This document shows positions 21,308 to 22,477 of a stretch of DNA of 22,477 nucleotides, in pieces (positions within the stretch are counted from its first letter, which is position 1; the number at the start of each line of letters is the position of its first letter). A program made the position numbers and the translations under genes. The notes under the pieces are model-generated. The model was not told where the DNA came from, did not search any database, and saw only the letters and a program-made list of their open reading frames with translations. This stretch comes from Lachnospiraceae bacterium (GTDB lineage: Bacteria; Bacillota; Clostridia; Lachnospirales; Lachnospiraceae), in assembly GCA_021199405.1 (NCBI GenBank), contig JAJQID010000179.1:1-22477 (forward strand). Reading direction: 5' to 3'.

Positions 21308-21559
21308 TTATTTCTCTTCCTGTTTTGTCTCAAAAAATGAATCGTAATCCGTATCAAAAACTTCCTTCATAATCGTCAGATCACTGGCCTTGATATTTCT
21401 CCGACAGGTCTCAATATTTGCCAGCGTACTTCGGGACATGATACTGCCATGCAGCTGCATCTGCGTAATGACATCCGTCTGCTTCATTCCCTTTTCCTGT
21501 CTGAGCTTTTTAATATTCTCCCCCATAGGAATGTCCAATATAATCTTTTGCTCGGCCAT
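21308..21559 (-). CDS. XRE-family helix-turn-helix regulator
   Basis: An 83-residue DNA-binding protein, essentially one Cro/CI-type domain (about 12-70): MGENIKKLRQEKGMKQTDVI for helices 1-2, SRSTLANIETCRRNI for the recognition helix and after, and a short acidic C-terminus. The ATG has GGAG 8 bases upstream. No sensor domain is present, so it may act through partners or as an autorepressor. Repeated ATGGTAA motifs in its upstream region could be its operators. Its target genes are unknown; the phosphoesterase is next in line but has a separate promoter. Confidence 0.87.
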   Translation of the reverse strand: MAEQKIILDIPMGENIKKLRQEKGMKQTDVITQMQLHGSIMSRSTLANIETCRRNIKASDLTIMKEVFDTDYDSFFETKQEEK

Positions 21560-21591
21560 TCGTAATTCTCCATGTGACTCTTTAGTAACTT

Positions 21592-21658
21592 ATGGTAAAG
21601 TATACCTCAATAAAATTTTTACCATGTCACCATTTAGTCACGCAAAAGAATTACCATA
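21592..21658. repeat. ATGGTAA repeats upstream of the XRE gene
   Basis: An inverted pair ATGGTAAA (21592-21599) and its complement (21618-21625), plus a third copy (21651-21657), flank an A/T-rich segment. Two GTCAC direct repeats (21626-21630 and 21637-21641) lie among them. A TATACT (21604-21599, minus) could be the -10, without a good -35. Probable autoregulatory region. Confidence 0.4.
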
Positions 21659-21707
21659 TTTTCGCGTAAGGCTTCACCTTAAATTATCCCTGAAGAAAGC
21701 TGTCCAC

Positions 21708-21742
21708 AAAAAAAAGCGGAGATACATGAAAGTATCTCCGCT
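21708..21742 (-). terminator. Intrinsic terminator after tRNA-Leu
   Basis: A perfect 11-bp stem (21715-21725 with 21732-21742) with a 6-base loop, followed on the minus strand by eight T residues. It ends the Ile-Asp-Leu tRNA transcript. Confidence 0.9.
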
Positions 21743-21752
21743 CTCTATACAG

Positions 21753-21839
21753 TGCCGGCGACCGGGATCGAACCGGTACGAGGGGTTTAGCCTCGCAGGA
21801 TTTTAAGTCCTGTGCGTCTGCCAGTTCCGCCACGCCGGC
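21753..21839 (-). tRNA. tRNA-Leu(TAA)
   Basis: An 87-base class II tRNA: acceptor GCCGGCG/CGCCGGC, anticodon stem CAGGA/TCCTG with loop CTTAAAA (anticodon TAA, 21805-21803), a long variable arm, a GTTCGATCC-type T-arm, discriminator A and no CCA. It is last in its transcript. Confidence 0.96.
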
Positions 21840-21924
21840 AAATATAAAATGCAGACAGCTTCAAAAATTTCCATTTGCTCAAGCTGAACACTCAATAGAA
21901 ATAAACTGTCCCTGTGCTGTAAAA

Positions 21925-21998
21925 CGACCCGGATGGGGCTCGAACCCACGACCTCCGCCGTGACAGGGCGGCGCTCTAACCAACTGAGCCACCAGGCC
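21925..21998 (-). tRNA. tRNA-Asp(GTC)
   Basis: A 74-base tRNA: acceptor GGCCTGG pairing with CCGGGTC through two G-U pairs, anticodon stem CCGCC/GGCGG with loop CTGTCAC (anticodon GTC), and discriminator G, the usual identity base for Asp. An 85-base spacer without a clear promoter separates it from tRNA-Leu. Confidence 0.96.
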
Positions 21999-22013
21999 AG
22001 ATATTATATTGAG

Positions 22014-22087
22014 TGGACCTTCGGGGACTCGAACCCAGGACCGACCGGTTATGAGCCGGTTGCTCTAACCAACTGAGCTAAAGGTCC
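22014..22087 (-). tRNA. tRNA with CAT anticodon, probably tRNA-Ile2 (lysidine type)
   Basis: A 74-base tRNA: acceptor GGACCTT/AAGGTCC, anticodon stem ACCGG/CCGGT with loop CTCATAA (anticodon CAT), discriminator A. The acceptor and D-arm (GGACCTTTAGCTCAG) match, as I recall it, Bacillus tRNA-Ile2, whose C34 becomes lysidine through TilS so that it reads AUA; elongator tRNA-Met is the alternative. The T-stem CTGGG/CCCCG has one T-C mismatch. Confidence 0.85.
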
Positions 22088-22122
22088 ATGCATTGCCACC
22101 TGCAATCTCAGCGACAAACTAT

Positions 22123-22151
22123 ATGTTATCATGATTTTCTGTGAAATGCAA
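22123..22151 (-). promoter_or_regulatory. Promoter of the Ile2-Asp-Leu tRNA transcript
   Basis: TTGCAT (22151-22146), a 17-bp spacer and TAACAT (22128-22123), lying between the upstream terminator and tRNA-Ile2. Confidence 0.65.
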
Positions 22152-22200
22152 GCACTTTTTCAAAATCCTTCCCGCACCGTCCGTCCTGCTACTCCCACAC

Positions 22201-22233
22201 AAAAAATCCCGCATTCGACGAACGCGGGATTTT
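22201..22233 (-). terminator. Intrinsic terminator after tRNA-Asn
   Basis: A perfect 10-bp stem (22203-22212 with 22224-22233), 11-base loop, ending in TTTTTT on the minus strand. It separates the Glu-Asn from the Ile2-Asp-Leu transcript. Confidence 0.85.
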
Positions 22234-22244
22234 CTGGTAAGAAA

Positions 22245-22316
22245 CTCCCCAAGCAGGGCTCGAACCTGCAACAACTCGGTTAACAGCCGAGTGCTCTACC
22301 ATTGAGCTATTGAGGA
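22245..22316 (-). tRNA. tRNA-Asn(GTT)
   Basis: A 72-base tRNA: acceptor TCCTCAA/TTGGGGA, anticodon stem CTCGG/CCGAG with loop CTGTTAA (anticodon GTT), T-stem GCAGG/CCTGC, discriminator G, no CCA. It lies 4 bases after tRNA-Glu. Confidence 0.96.
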
Positions 22317-22320
22317 ATAG

Positions 22321-22392
22321 TGACCCGTAGGGGAATTGAACCCCTGTTACCGCCGTGAAAGGGCGATGTCTTAACCGCTTGACCAACGGGCC
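22321..22392 (-). tRNA. tRNA-Glu(TTC)
   Basis: A 72-base tRNA: acceptor GGCCCGT/ACGGGTC with one G-U pair, anticodon stem CGCCC/GGCGG-type with loop CTTTCAC (anticodon TTC), T-arm AGGGG/CCCCT with TTCAATT loop, discriminator A. It is first of the visible cluster. Confidence 0.96.
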
Positions 22393-22408
22393 AGTGGCGA
22401 GTGGTTAT

Positions 22409-22438
22409 TGTATACAAATAGATACATTGTACCCTCAA
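22409..22438 (-). promoter_or_regulatory. Possible promoter of the Glu-Asn tRNA transcript
   Basis: TTGAGG (22438-22433), an 18-bp spacer and TATACA (22414-22409) inside the palindrome TTGTATACAA (22408-22417). The remaining bases to 22477 hold no gene; their sequence resembles spacers found near clostridial rRNA operons, so an rRNA operon could lie just beyond the right edge (a guess). Confidence 0.4.
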
Positions 22439-22477
22439 AACCGAACACTGAAAATCTCTCTTCCTCTTCTTCCTATC

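Noticed and set aside
21390..21806. Plus-strand frame over the XRE gene, its upstream region and tRNA-Leu
   Set aside because: It crosses a tRNA and a terminator and is antisense to the XRE gene.
22189..22386. 65-codon minus-strand frame at the right end
   Set aside because: It runs through tRNA-Glu and tRNA-Asn, whose cloverleaf structures are complete.
22439..22477. Possible rRNA-operon spacer at the right edge
   Set aside because: The sequence resembles spacers I associate with clostridial rRNA operons, but no 5S or 23S bases are present, so no rRNA feature is called.
1..22477. CRISPR arrays, insertion sequences, prophage or integrative elements
   Set aside because: No regularly spaced repeats, transposase, integrase or phage-like genes were seen; tRNA genes are intact with no duplicated 3-prime ends suggesting attachment sites.

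Overview
The window looks like chromosomal DNA of an anaerobic, spore-forming Firmicute, most likely of the Lachnospiraceae type. The reasons are strong AGGAGG-type ribosome binding sites, sigma-A promoters with TTGACA and 17-bp spacers, tRNA genes without an encoded CCA, a CsoR copper repressor, BlaI/M56 pairs, and a CydDC-like exporter. Family assignments come from reading the translations; no database search was possible. Almost everything is on the minus strand, so the genes are listed below in transcription order, from high to low coordinates.

Right end (22.4-20.4 kb): a tRNA cluster (Glu, Asn, then Ile2/CAT, Asp, Leu) with its own promoters and terminators. It is followed by a small XRE regulator, a calcineurin-like phosphoesterase, and a class I aminotransferase. 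Between 19.1 and 17.6 kb is a plus-strand island: a strong promoter, tRNA-Arg(ACG), an intrinsic terminator, and a two-gene ThrE/YjjPB-type exporter. A bidirectional terminator separates the exporter from the converging aminotransferase gene.

Middle (17.5-14.1 kb): a DUF1700-like membrane protein, then a 46-residue N/Q/S/K-rich protein preceded by a match to the forespore sigma-G promoter consensus. Next comes a housekeeping operon of an RlmL-type rRNA methyltransferase, RdgB/HAM1 and a YfcE-like phosphoesterase, ended by an intrinsic terminator.

Left-centre (14.1-3.2 kb): two BlaI repressor plus M56 (BlaR1-like) metalloprotease modules flank a csoR-copA copper efflux operon. The two BlaI-like repressors are paralogues whose promoters share one architecture: TTGACA, 17 bp, TAGACT, with two GTCTA-N7-TAGAC dyads. 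In both, the -10 element is built from an operator half-site. Both M56 proteins have BlaR1-like N-terminal zinc protease halves but very large extracellular C-terminal regions with no visible penicillin-binding domain, and these regions differ from each other. This is the best candidate for an undescribed signalling system: two sensors feeding what may be one operator code. A 182-residue unknown membrane protein follows the second module. The copper operon has its own CsoR control, with two ATACCC-N5-GGGTAT dyads; its CopA carries a CopZ-like domain fused at the C-terminus.

Left end (3.2-0 kb): a DUF454 membrane protein and a CydD/CydC-like heterodimeric ABC exporter, the latter truncated by the window edge. 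They sit behind a promoter with a TetR-type palindrome at the transcription start. No stretch over 300 bases lacks a gene. No CRISPR array, insertion sequence, phage gene or plasmid function was seen.
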